The position numbers and the translations under genes are program-made. Source: Desulfovibrio sp. UBA6121 (GTDB taxonomy: Bacteria > Desulfobacterota > Desulfovibrionia > Desulfovibrionales > Desulfovibrionaceae). From it: a stretch of DNA of 54,604 bases. The notes below the pieces were generated by a model. It did not search any database, was not told the DNA's origin, and was given only the letters and a program-made list of their open reading frames with translations. Of the stretch, positions 7,046 through 15,091 are shown piece by piece (within the stretch, counting starts at the first letter, position 1; each line of letters starts with the position of its first letter). Location: NCBI GenBank assembly GCA_002422505.1, contig DIVX01000135.1, positions 9,872 to 64,475 on the forward strand, read 5' to 3'.

Positions 7046-8281
7046 ATGGATCAGCATCTCCCAAAGCCCGTCCGCCACCTCGGCTGGATCAGCTTCTTCA
7101 CCGACTTCGCCTCGGAGATGGTCTACCCGGTGGTCCCGCTGTTCCTGACGGCGGCCCTGGGCGCACCCGTGGCGGTGCTCGGCCTCATCGAGGGGGTGGC
7201 TGAGGCCATCGTCAGCATCATGAAGGGCCTCTCGGGCTGGCACAGTGACAAGATGGGCAAGCGCGTCCCCTACATTCGGCTGGGCTACGGGCTGGCGGCG
7301 CTGTCCAAGCCCCTCATGGCCTTGGCCTACGCATGGCCCATGGTCTTCCTGGCTCGCGCCACGGACCGTCTGGGCAAGGGTCTGCGCACCACAGCACGAG
7401 ACGCCATGATCGCGGACGCCGTGGACTGCAAGATTGCGGGCCGGGCCTTCGGCTTCCACCGCATGATGGACACCGGCGGGGCCATCGTCGGCGTGCTGTT
7501 CGCGCTGTTGCTGCTCAAGTACCTGCCGGGCGAGTACCGGCTCATCTTCCTCATCGCCGGCGTGCCCGGCTTGGCCGCCGTGTGGCTCACCTTCAAACTA
7601 CGGGAATTGCGCCGGGCGGGCGATTCCGGTGAGGGCTGCGCCGCACCGGAGGATGAAGTTCAGCCCCGCGTGGAGGCCGCCGCACAGACCGGACAGGCCA
7701 GCCCCGTGGGTTTTTCCTCGGCATACTGGCTGACCCTGGGCCTGCTGATGCTCTTCGCCTTCGCCAACTCCAGCGACACGCTGCTTCTTCTGCGGGCCAG
7801 GAACCTGGGCTGGGACGATACCCAGGTCATCCTGGGCTACCTGCTGTTCAACCTGACCTACGCCGCGTCCGCCTACCCTCTGGGCGTCCTGAGCGACAGG
7901 CTGGGCCGTTGGCGCATGCTGGTTGGCGGCTGGGCGCTCTATTCCGCCGTGTACTTCGGCTTCTCCGTCTCGGACGGGCAGAGCATCTGGTGGCTGTTCC
8001 CGCTGTACGGCCTGTCCATGGGCCTCACCGAGGGCGTGGGCAAGGCGCTGATCAGCGGCCATGTGCCAGTGCTGCGCAAGGGGACGGCCCTGGGGGTGTT
8101 CCACATGGCCCTGGGCTTCACCGCCCTGGCCAGCAGCGTGGTGGCGGGCCTCTTGTGGGACCACGTCAGCCCGTCCGCGCCGTTCCGCCTGGGCGGAGCC
8201 GTGGCCCTGGCCGCAGTGGTTGCCGCCGCAATCCTGGTTCCGCACATCAGCAAGGCCGGGACGGCGGGCAAGGAGGGCTGA
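7046..8281 (+). CDS. MFS transporter in the fluoride-switch operon
   Basis: 411 aa with about twelve hydrophobic segments. The loop after helix 2 (GWHSDKMGKRVPYIRLGYG) and its repeat in the second half (GVLSDRLGRWRMLVGG) are the G-x-x-x-D-R/K-x-G-R-R motif of the major facilitator superfamily. A charged linker (about 205-235) separates the two six-helix halves. The start at 7046 follows TGAGGA; an in-frame ATG at 7007 lies within the terminator hairpin and is unlikely. As first gene after a fluoride riboswitch it is presumably made under fluoride stress. The substrate is not evident from sequence; it could export fluoride, an associated ion or a toxic metabolite. Confidence 0.88.
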   Translation: MDQHLPKPVRHLGWISFFTDFASEMVYPVVPLFLTAALGAPVAVLGLIEGVAEAIVSIMKGLSGWHSDKMGKRVPYIRLGYGLAALSKPLMALAYAWPMVFLARATDRLGKGLRTTARDAMIADAVDCKIAGRAFGFHRMMDTGGAIVGVLFALLLLKYLPGEYRLIFLIAGVPGLAAVWLTFKLRELRRAGDSGEGCAAPEDEVQPRVEAAAQTGQASPVGFSSAYWLTLGLLMLFAFANSSDTLLLLRARNLGWDDTQVILGYLLFNLTYAASAYPLGVLSDRLGRWRMLVGGWALYSAVYFGFSVSDGQSIWWLFPLYGLSMGLTEGVGKALISGHVPVLRKGTALGVFHMALGFTALASSVVAGLLWDHVSPSAPFRLGGAVALAAVVAAAILVPHISKAGTAGKEG

Positions 8282-8283
8282 CC

Positions 8284-9765
8284 ATGGCTGATCCCACGCA
8301 CGACCTTGTCCTGGAGTTTGCTCTGGCCACCGACCCGGAGCGCGACGCCAGCGCCCTGCGCGTGGCCCGGCTCCTGCCAGGGTTCGACGCCCAGGCCCTG
8401 GACTCGGGCCGCTGCCGGGTGCGGTGCAGCCTTGAGGAGGCCGTGCCTCTGCGTGACGTAGTCCTGGACCTCTGGGAACAGGTCAACGCGAGGCCCGGCG
8501 CGAAGCTGCTGTTGGATTCCCGTCCGCTGGACCTGGACGGCCTGCGGCAGGTGCTGCGGGTGCTGGACTGCGCCCAGGCCTATGACCAGGAGAAGCGCGG
8601 AGATGCCCACTGCGCGGCGCGGAGCGGCTGGGATTGGGCCTGCCTGTACCTTGCCGATGTCTCACCACAAACGGGAGCGCATGGACTGGACCGCCCGGCC
8701 CTCAAGGAACTGCTGGCCCGCGAGGCCGAGGCCCGCTGGCTCACCCTGTGTCCGCACTTCAACCCGGCCAGGGTCGCGGCCAAGGTGGACGGCCTGTCGG
8801 ATTCGGCCCTGAACTCCCTGCCCAAGGACAAGGAGGCCGACAGGAAAACGCCACGTCCCGGCCAATCGTCACCGGGGGCAGGTGCTTCGGCCCCAGAGCG
8901 CGTGATCCTGGCCACGACCTACGCCGACGTGGGCGGTCTGGACGAAGTGGTGGCGGCCCTGCGGGAGACCATCGAGCTTCCCATCCGGCACCCGGAGGTT
9001 CTGCGGCGGCTGGGCGTGGCTCCCCACCGGGGCGTGCTCCTGTTTGGCCCGCCGGGCTGCGGCAAGACGCTTCTGGCACGTGCCGTGGCCTGCGAGAGCG
9101 GGGCGCGGTTCTTCCCGGTGAGCGGGCCGGAGCTCATCACCAAGTGGCACGGCGAGTCCGAGGAGAAGCTGCGCGAGCTGTTCGAGCAGGCGCAAGCAGC
9201 CCAGCCCGCCATCGTCTTCTTCGACGAGATCGACGCCATCGCCCAGGCCCGCTCATCCTCCGAGAGCCTGCGCCTGGACGCCCGGTTCACGGCCCAGCTC
9301 CTGACCCTTATGGACGGCATCTACGACCTGGGCCGCGTATTCATCCTGGCCGCCACCAACCGGCCTGACCTTCTGGACCAGGCACTGCTCCGGCCAGGGC
9401 GCTTCGACGCGGTCATCGAGATTCCGAGGCCGGACCGGGCGGGCCTGAGGCGCATCCTGGAGATTCACGCCCGCAGGCTCCCGCTTGCTGACGGGGTGGA
9501 CCTGGGCAAGGTGGCCCGGCGCATGGCTGGCCTCACTGGGGCGGATGTGGCCTACGTGGCTCGGGAGGCGGCCTACGCCTGCCTGCGCCGGTCCATGCCC
9601 CTGGGGTCCGTTCTGCGTGAAGCTGAGGCCATCCCCGGAGAGACCCTGCGCACGCTTCAGGTGACGGAAGCGGACCTGTTGTCCGCGCTTGCAAAGCTGC
9701 GCCAGCGGAACGCATCGATTTCACAAGAGCAAAACGGCGGAGCGAATCCGCCGGAGAATACGTGA
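8284..9765 (+). CDS. CDC48/FtsH-like AAA+ ATPase
   Basis: 493 aa from the ATG at 8284 (site GGAGGG, two bases after the previous stop). Residues 1-200 are a unique N-terminal region with no match I know. The single AAA module (about 215-470) has the entry motif YADVGGLDEVVAAL, Walker A GPPGCGKT (about 255), Walker B IVFFDEIDAI (about 312) and the second region of homology NRPDLLDQALLRPGRFD with its arginine finger. Such proteins unfold or remodel substrates. There is no protease domain and no membrane helix. Position between a transporter and crcB in a fluoride-controlled operon suggests a role in protein quality control or metallocomplex remodelling under fluoride, which is inference. Confidence 0.88.
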   Translation: MADPTHDLVLEFALATDPERDASALRVARLLPGFDAQALDSGRCRVRCSLEEAVPLRDVVLDLWEQVNARPGAKLLLDSRPLDLDGLRQVLRVLDCAQAYDQEKRGDAHCAARSGWDWACLYLADVSPQTGAHGLDRPALKELLAREAEARWLTLCPHFNPARVAAKVDGLSDSALNSLPKDKEADRKTPRPGQSSPGAGASAPERVILATTYADVGGLDEVVAALRETIELPIRHPEVLRRLGVAPHRGVLLFGPPGCGKTLLARAVACESGARFFPVSGPELITKWHGESEEKLRELFEQAQAAQPAIVFFDEIDAIAQARSSSESLRLDARFTAQLLTLMDGIYDLGRVFILAATNRPDLLDQALLRPGRFDAVIEIPRPDRAGLRRILEIHARRLPLADGVDLGKVARRMAGLTGADVAYVAREAAYACLRRSMPLGSVLREAEAIPGETLRTLQVTEADLLSALAKLRQRNASISQEQNGGANPPENT

Positions 9766-9778
9766 GGGGTGACGATCC

Positions 9779-10153
9779 ATGCACAAGGTGTTGATGTTGG
9801 CAGTGGCCGGGATGTGCGGCACCCTGGCCCGGTATTGGCTCTCGGGCGCGGTTTATGGCATCATGGGGCGCGAGTTTCCCTGGGGGACCGCTGCGGTGAA
9901 CCTGCTGGGCTGCCTGCTCTTCGGGCTGGTCTGGGTCATGGCGGACGAGCGGCATCTCCTTGGCCCGGAGATGCGGCTTGTGATCCTGGTTGGCTTCATG
10001 GGCGCGTTCACCACCTTCTCCTCGCTGATCTTCGAGACCAGTGAGCTGATGCGTGGGGCGCAGTGGACCTACGCGGCCCTGAACCTCGTGGGACAGAACA
10101 TCCTTGGCTTCGTGGCCTTCGCCATCGGAGCGACTATCGGACGGGCAGTTTGA
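9779..10153 (+). CDS. crcB: Fluoride channel CrcB/Fluc
   Basis: 124 aa with four hydrophobic helices, the usual Fluc size. Family marks are visible: GMCGTLARYWLSG near the start, PWGTAAVNLLGCLLFG (the conserved asparagine faces the pore) and GFMGAFTTFSSLIFET with the two pore-lining phenylalanines in the FTTFSS region. Fluc works as an antiparallel dual-topology homodimer in the inner membrane and lets fluoride leave the cell. It is the third gene of the operon behind the fluoride riboswitch; the start at 9779 is 13 nt after the ATPase gene with a GAGGGG site. Confidence 0.96.
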   Translation: MHKVLMLAVAGMCGTLARYWLSGAVYGIMGREFPWGTAAVNLLGCLLFGLVWVMADERHLLGPEMRLVILVGFMGAFTTFSSLIFETSELMRGAQWTYAALNLVGQNILGFVAFAIGATIGRAV

Positions 10154-10181
10154 GGTCCGGCAGACAGAACGGAGGAAGACA

Positions 10182-11426
10182 ATGAAGATTCACGGCGAAG
10201 CGGAAGTCCTGCGCATCTACATTGGGGACAGTGACCGCCTGGGCGGACGCCTGCTGCACGAGGCCATCGTGGACGAGGCCAGGAAGCGCGGCATGGCCGG
10301 GGCCACCGCCATGCGGGGCATGATTGGGTTCGGGGCCAACAGCCTTGTCCACACTGCCAAGATACTCCGGCTCTCTGAAGACCTGCCCGTGGTGGTGGAA
10401 ATCGTGGACAAGCCGGACCGTATTGCAGCCTTCCTGCCCATCCTGGAGGACATGGTTTCCGAGGGGACCATCACCCGGCACGCTGTGCGGGCCACCTTCA
10501 ACTGCCCCATGCGCGTGCGCGAGGTCATGACCTCCGAGGTGGCGACCGTTGCCCCGGACGCCCCGCTGTCCGAGGTGCTGAAGCTCTTGCTGGACAAGGG
10601 CATCAAGGCCGTGCCGGTGGTCCAGGGCCGCAAAGTGGTGGGCATGGTCACCGGCGGCGACCTGCTGAATCGCGCGGGCATGGGCCTGCGGGTAAGCCTG
10701 CACGAGATCCTGCCCGAAGACATGCGCGGCGAGGAAGCCCGCAAGCTGGACGTGGCGGGCAAGACCGCCCGCGACGTCATGAGCGGCCCGGTGGTGACGG
10801 TGAACATCCGCGCCAGGGTGCCGGAGGCCGCCGCGCTCATGGCCTCCCGCAAGCTCAAGCGGCTGCCCGTGGTGGACGATGCGGGCGAACTGGCGGGCAT
10901 CGTCAGCCGCATCGACATCCTGAAGACCATCGCCACTGCCACTGCGGTGTCCGACACGCTGCACCCGCAGCTTCCCCAGGGTCTGGGCCTCACCGCCGGA
11001 GACGTCATGCTTCGGGACATTCCGGCCATCCTGCCGGACGCTCCGCTTGAGGAGGCCTTGAACAAGCTGGTGGCGACCCCCCTGCGCCGCGTGGTCGTGG
11101 TGGACCAGGAAAACCACGTGGTGGGCATCGTCCTGGACGGAGAACTCATCCGGCGCTTCAGCCAGAAGGAGAGGCCCGGACTGCTCCGCGCCCTGGCCGA
11201 TCTGCTCACCCCCGGCGGCGTCAGGGACCAGGCCTTCGGAGTCACTGTGGGCGAGGCCATGCGGCCTGACGTTTTCACCGTGCCGCAGGGCATGCCCCTT
11301 ACAGCGGTGCTTCAGCGCATGGTGGAGACCGGCGGCAAGCGGCTGGTGGTCGTGGACGGCGAAGGCCGCCTGCGGGGCATGGTGGACCGGGACACGGTTC
11401 TGCGGATCATCGGCGGCGGACAATGA
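10182..11426 (+). CDS. DUF190 plus four CBS domains
   Basis: 414 aa. Residues 1-105 are a DUF190 domain, a PII-like fold that is often encoded beside crcB (GEAEVLRIYIGDSDRLGG, ARKRGMAGATAMRGMIGFG). Four CBS motifs follow in two Bateman pairs: VREVMTSEVATVAPDAPLSE, ARDVMSGPVVTVNIRARVPE, AGDVMLRDIPAILPDAPLEE and VGEAMRPDVFTVPQGMPLT. CBS pairs usually bind adenine nucleotides and gate or tune partners. It could sense the energy state and control CrcB or the transporter. The start at 10182 follows GGAGGAAG. It overlaps the next gene by 4 nt (ATGA), showing translational coupling. Confidence 0.92.
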   Translation: MKIHGEAEVLRIYIGDSDRLGGRLLHEAIVDEARKRGMAGATAMRGMIGFGANSLVHTAKILRLSEDLPVVVEIVDKPDRIAAFLPILEDMVSEGTITRHAVRATFNCPMRVREVMTSEVATVAPDAPLSEVLKLLLDKGIKAVPVVQGRKVVGMVTGGDLLNRAGMGLRVSLHEILPEDMRGEEARKLDVAGKTARDVMSGPVVTVNIRARVPEAAALMASRKLKRLPVVDDAGELAGIVSRIDILKTIATATAVSDTLHPQLPQGLGLTAGDVMLRDIPAILPDAPLEEALNKLVATPLRRVVVVDQENHVVGIVLDGELIRRFSQKERPGLLRALADLLTPGGVRDQAFGVTVGEAMRPDVFTVPQGMPLTAVLQRMVETGGKRLVVVDGEGRLRGMVDRDTVLRIIGGGQ

Positions 11427-12007
11427 CCCAGAAGGCAAGGCGCACACTCTGGAGGCGAAGTCTTCTCGCTACGGTCCTGGTCCTGGCATTGGCGGGCGGC
11501 TTCTGGTTCGGCGTCCGTGGCCCGGACAACCTGCATATCGTGCAGGAGGGGGTGGTCTACCGCTCGGCCCAGATGGACCCGGCCACGCTACGCCGGGCCA
11601 TTGAGCAGAAGGGCATCAAATCCGTCCTCAACCTTCGGGGAGAGAAGCCGGACTCACAATGGTATAAGAAGGAGACGGGCGTGGTCCGGGCGCTGGGCGT
11701 CCAGCACCTGAGCCACAAACTCTCGGCGCTGACGGAGGTCTCGCCGCAGGAGCTGGAGGACATTCTGCGGGTCATGGATGGCGCGCCCAAGCCCTTGCTG
11801 GTCCACTGCGAGGGCGGCTCGGACAGGACGGGGCTGGTCGTGGCGGCCTGGGCCTTCTCGCGGGAGCATCAACGGCCAGAGGTGGCCCACGAACAGCTTG
11901 CCCTCCGGTACGGCCACTTTCCGTACCTTTGGAGCAGCACCGACGCCATGGACCGGAGCTTTTGGAACTACGTGCGACAGGCAGGAACCGGGGCGCAGCA
12001 GCCCTGA
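11423..12007 (+). CDS. Membrane-anchored dual-specificity/tyrosine phosphatase
   Basis: 194 aa. Residues 8-32 are a positively charged then hydrophobic segment (RRSLLATVLVLALAGGFWFG) that fits a signal anchor, which would place the enzyme on the periplasmic side. The catalytic loop HCEGGSDRTG (about 130) is the C-x5-R signature of cysteine phosphatases, and a general-acid candidate lies in the loop after SVLNLRG. The upstream fold SAQMDPATLRRAIEQKGIKS is typical of dual-specificity phosphatases and bacterial relatives. In the fluoride operon it sits between the DUF190-CBS gene and enolase. The substrate is unknown: protein, phosphoinositide-like or polyphosphate are all possible. Confidence 0.87.
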   Translation: MTQKARRTLWRRSLLATVLVLALAGGFWFGVRGPDNLHIVQEGVVYRSAQMDPATLRRAIEQKGIKSVLNLRGEKPDSQWYKKETGVVRALGVQHLSHKLSALTEVSPQELEDILRVMDGAPKPLLVHCEGGSDRTGLVVAAWAFSREHQRPEVAHEQLALRYGHFPYLWSSTDAMDRSFWNYVRQAGTGAQQP

Positions 12008-12030
12008 ACGACAACCCCGAGGAGGACGGC

Positions 12031-13305
12031 ATGAGCAGGAACATCAAGGCCATCAGAGCTATAGATGCCATGGAAATTCTGGATTCTCGCGGCAACCCCA
12101 CGGTGCGCGTGTTCGTGGAACTGGACAGCGGGGTGCGAGTGGCCGCGTCCGTGCCATCCGGGGCATCCACCGGGGAGAACGAGGCCGTGGAGCTGCGCGA
12201 CGACGACTCCAAGCGTTACGGTGGGAAGGGGGTGCTGAAGGCCGTGGCCAACGTCCGCGAGACCCTGGCCCCCGCTTTGGTCGGCATGGACTGCACCCGG
12301 CAGGCGGAGATCGACCGCCTCATGATTGAACTCGACGGCACCCCTACCAAGGCCAAGCTCGGGGCCAACGCCATCCTGGGCGTATCCATGGCCGTGGCCC
12401 GTGCGGCTGCCCAGGCCTGCGACCTTCCACTCTATGCCTACCTGGGCGGCTCTGGGGCGGTGCGTGTTCCGGTCCCCATGATGAACGTCCTGAACGGCGG
12501 CAAGCACGCGGACAACAGCGTGGACTTTCAGGAGTTCATGATCGCCCCCATCGGCGCGCCCTGTTTTGCCGAGGCCCTGCGCTACGGGTCGGAAACCTTC
12601 CATGCGCTCAAGGGCATCCTGAAGAAGAAGGGCCTCGCCACCTCCGTGGGCGACGAGGGCGGCTTCGCGCCGAACCTGGGCAGCAATGAGGAGGCCTGTG
12701 AAGTGATCCTGGAGGCCATCGAGAAGGCGGGCTACACGCCAGGCAAGGACGTGGCCCTGGCCCTGGACCCCGCCGCTTCGTCCTTCTGCGAGGGCGGCTC
12801 CTACAACCTGCGCAAGTCCGGCCAGGGCGTGAAGTCCAGCGCCGAGATGGTGGCCCTGTGGAAGGTCTGGGTGGACAAGTACCCCATCGTCTTGCTTGAA
12901 GACGGACTGGACGAGAACGACTGGGCGGGTTTCGCGGCTCTCACCAAGGTGCTGGGCGAGCGCATCCAGATCGTGGGCGACGACATCTACGTCACCAACA
13001 CCCGCTTCGTGGAGCGCGGCATCCGCGAGAAGGCCAGCAACGCCGTGCTGATTAAGCTGAACCAGATCGGTACCGTCACCGAGACCATGGAGACCGTGCA
13101 GCTCTGCCGCAAGGCCGGGTGGAGCTTCCTCATGTCACACCGCTCCGGCGAGACTGAGGACGCCTTCCTGGCGGACTTCGCTGTGGCCATGGACGGCGGC
13201 CAGATCAAGTCCGGCTCGGTGTGCCGCAGCGAGCGCCTGTGCAAGTACAACCGGTTCCTGGAGATCGAGCGGGAGCTTGGAGGAGTGGCCAAGTTCGGGA
13301 GGTAG
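12031..13305 (+). CDS. eno: Enolase
   Basis: 424 aa, normal length. The enzyme interconverts 2-phosphoglycerate and phosphoenolpyruvate with two magnesium ions. Family motifs are present throughout: AMEILDSRGNPTVRV, SVPSGASTGENEA, GANAILGVSMA, VPMMNVLNGGKHADN, SVGDEGGFAPNL, the metal-binding DP and LLEDGLDENDW and GDDIYVTN, KLNQIGT, MSHRSGETED and GQIKSGSVCRSERL. The catalytic lysines and glutamates appear intact. Enolase is blocked by fluoride with phosphate, so an extra copy under fluoride control is a known resistance strategy. It closes the operon 23 nt after the phosphatase gene (site GAGGAGGA) and is followed by a terminator. Whether the genome has a housekeeping copy elsewhere cannot be seen here. 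Confidence 0.97.
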   Translation: MSRNIKAIRAIDAMEILDSRGNPTVRVFVELDSGVRVAASVPSGASTGENEAVELRDDDSKRYGGKGVLKAVANVRETLAPALVGMDCTRQAEIDRLMIELDGTPTKAKLGANAILGVSMAVARAAAQACDLPLYAYLGGSGAVRVPVPMMNVLNGGKHADNSVDFQEFMIAPIGAPCFAEALRYGSETFHALKGILKKKGLATSVGDEGGFAPNLGSNEEACEVILEAIEKAGYTPGKDVALALDPAASSFCEGGSYNLRKSGQGVKSSAEMVALWKVWVDKYPIVLLEDGLDENDWAGFAALTKVLGERIQIVGDDIYVTNTRFVERGIREKASNAVLIKLNQIGTVTETMETVQLCRKAGWSFLMSHRSGETEDAFLADFAVAMDGGQIKSGSVCRSERLCKYNRFLEIERELGGVAKFGR

Positions 13306-13394
13306 ACGAGTTCACCTAGCGACTGCCGCAATGTGTTGTGGCCTGTGGCTGGGTGGGTGTTGCCAAACATACGCCCCGGCTCTGTCACATTGGG

Positions 13395-13425
13395 AAAGGG
13401 GGTGGCGGGCCACCCCTTTTCTCTG
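13395..13425 (+). terminator. Terminator of the fluoride operon
   Basis: A stem of eleven pairs, AAAGGGGGTGG region (13395-13405) with CCACCCCTTTT (13410-13420), closed by a short loop, followed by CTCT. It lies 90 nt after enolase. Confidence 0.7.
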
Positions 13426-13465
13426 AAGTCGCGGTACGCAGAAATTCTCTGGTCGATCCGCTCAC

Positions 13466-13891
13466 TCACTCCCAGAGTGAAGTGAGACTCCTCTTGCTCC
13501 AGGCGGCGTAGATTCGGCAGTACGCGGACATGTTCAAGCAGACCATGACCACATAAGGATCCTTGCTGCACAAGTGGCCCCATAAAATATCCAAGTGGTC
13601 CGGGGCACCCGAGAACGTGCAGTAGGTCGTCTGCTTGTACTCGAGAGAACGAGTAAGCAACTCCATCACATTAACCGCCTGACCGTTAATCGTGATGGAG
13701 AGCGCGTACTCACGCTCCCCGGCAAGACTAACGTCCATGCCGTATACGTTCTCTGGGTTCCCAAAGGCTTCGCCTACGATCGCAATCGCCTTGAAAAATT
13801 CATCGCCCCTGCCAAAGACTGAATCAAAGCTGTTCATGCTGGCCTTTGCCAGTTCCGCTTGGCCACAGTAGCCTCGCTCGAAACGCGCCAT
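13466..13891 (-). CDS. Uncharacterised 141-aa protein
   Basis: Protein-like composition with no recognised domain; sequence marks include YALSITINGQAVNVMELLTR and a Cys-containing C-terminal part. The frame is open farther upstream to 14026. A promoter-like TTGACA at 14045-14040 would place the transcript start near 14010, so starts above that are unlikely. The ATG at 13891 has no ribosome site of its own. Just upstream, AAGGAG (13938-13933) serves a seven-codon frame (ATG 13928, stop 13905) that ends 13 nt before it. Translation may therefore be coupled to this mini frame. Base use is lower in GC than the fluoride operon. Confidence 0.5.
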   Translation of the reverse strand: MARFERGYCGQAELAKASMNSFDSVFGRGDEFFKAIAIVGEAFGNPENVYGMDVSLAGEREYALSITINGQAVNVMELLTRSLEYKQTTYCTFSGAPDHLDILWGHLCSKDPYVVMVCLNMSAYCRIYAAWSKRSLTSLWE

Positions 13892-13904
13892 GCTGGCAGC
13901 GCGC

Positions 13905-13928
13905 TTAAATTTTGCAGAGATGCTCCAT
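13905..13928 (-). CDS. Possible seven-residue leader frame
   Basis: ATG at 13928, stop at 13905, encoding MEHLCKI, preceded at 4 nt by a strong AAGGAG. It is in another frame from the following gene and ends 13 nt before that gene's ATG at 13891. It may be a leader that supplies ribosomes to the downstream gene, or the site may reflect a frameshift in an originally longer gene. Confidence 0.3.
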   Translation of the reverse strand: MEHLCKI

Positions 13929-14016
13929 GTGACTCCTTGGCTACTGTTGAGGTACAAGTGCGCTGGCAACCGAATATCCGCCAGTACGGAAGACGGCCCC
14001 CTGCTCATAGCCAGGA

Positions 14017-14045
14017 CCATTATCAAAACAACGAATTATTGTCAA
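14017..14045 (-). promoter_or_regulatory. Sigma-70-like promoter
   Basis: On the minus strand TTGACA (14045-14040) is followed after 15-17 nt by GATAAT/ATAATG (about 14024-14018). The spacing is slightly short for the best -10 match. It would drive the gene at 13891. Confidence 0.4.
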
Positions 14046-14244
14046 CCAAAATCTCTTGCGCATCATTGCGGAGCAGGATAAGAACATTTCCCCCATCCAG
14101 AAAGAAGGGTCGCCATGGTATGCGCGAGTGAAGATCGCGATACCCACTCTCAACATGTTGACAATCGCATCTCTGCACTTCGGTGACCTCCAGGGTTTTC
14201 GGGATGGCGCATAGCTTCTAGCCGTTTGGTTGTCAGCGGCTGTC

Positions 14245-14270
14245 AAAAGAGGGCCTTTCGGCCCCCTTTT
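14245..14270. terminator. Hairpin terminator between gene and ribozyme, both strands
   Basis: AAAAGAGGGCC, loop TTTC, GGCCCCCTTTT. It has an A-run and a T-run and can act in both directions. It lies directly at the 3' end of the structured RNA on the minus strand and is close in sequence to the hairpins at 4254-4284 and 17869-17894. Confidence 0.75.
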
Positions 14271-15091
14271 CATTTGATGATCCATGATTCGAAATCACTG
14301 CCTTGACCGACCTGGCACCCTTCGTCCAGGCGCATTTCCGCGCCTCGTCTGTCCTTCGCTAACGGATTGGTAGCCAACCAATACCTGCCCCGGATTATTA
14401 GTCCGGGGTCGGACGCAGACGTTGCCCTTACGGGAGATTACTACGATGCCTCTGTGTCCTGCAGACTATTGCTAGCCAACAGGTTTCATCCCTGATTCAA
14501 CCAAACGGCACTTGCCTATCCAGGCAGTACGCCGCCGTGAGCTTTTACCTCACATGCCGTTGTCATCCGCTACAGGTGCCATCTGTGCCCAAGTGTTCGC
14601 CGCCAGGGCTATGTTCCTGGCATACGCTCTTTTCAGCCCCCGAGGTGTCACAGCAGGGCGCTACTCCAGAGCTACTTCTTGGGTTTTAAAACGATGGTTC
14701 CTTCCGTCACCATGGCGGAACGGGGCGGGTTTTCACCCTCTAACATGACTGCTCTAGCCGCATTGCGCTTATATCCGGGGACCACCCGGTTTCGTCGCAC
14801 GCAGCCGCCATGTCCCTCACGCGTCACGACCCTTGCCTTTCGGTTTAGGTATCGTCCCGCTACCCTGGTTCCCAGGGCTTTCGGCATTTGATTTATCCAG
14901 GCGCACCCCCTCAGGGGAAGCATGGACTCAACGACACTTCACACCTCTGGCTTCCGCCAAAGTAGCTTGTGCAGTTGGTCCCCGAACCGTACGGGCGAGT
15001 TTCCTTCGCACACGGCTCTCCAGTGCGAGCAAGCGAATAGACACCACCGCTGGCTAGGCGATGGATACCGGCTGGTTATCCGGGCTTGCTC
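14271..15091 (-). ncRNA. Putative circularly permuted group II ribozyme
   Basis: No convincing protein frame fits this 820-nt stretch. Read on the minus strand, a group II domain V lies at 15018-14984 and a domain VI-like hairpin at 14981-14924 with an unpaired A at 14928. Next, at 14906, comes GTGCGCC, the standard 5' end of bacterial group II introns. About 600 nt of GNRA-rich, helix-rich sequence follow and end at a terminator (14270-14245). In ordinary introns domains V and VI come last; here they come first, the order reported for natural circularly permuted group II ribozymes. An extra helix (15084-15091 with 15027-15034) encloses a branched domain just upstream of domain V. No reverse transcriptase is encoded. 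A head-to-tail pair of truncated introns is the alternative. Confidence 0.65.
14984..15018 (-). ncRNA. Group II intron domain V
   Basis: 35 nt on the minus strand. The lower helix GAGCCGTG pairs with TACGGTTC, the catalytic AGC triad is at its second to fourth bases, a two-base CG bulge precedes TACGGTTC, and the upper helix GCG-AG closes a GAAA tetraloop. This is the most conserved part of group II introns and is normally 34 nt. Confidence 0.85.

Noticed and set aside
14281..14295. tRNA-like TTCGAATC word (minus strand)
   Set aside because: Only a T-loop-like word within a short palindrome; no acceptor, D or anticodon arm can be drawn.
14512..15057. Short protein frames of 70-83 codons on both strands
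   Set aside because: They fall inside the structured RNA, have no ribosome sites and share no features with known proteins.
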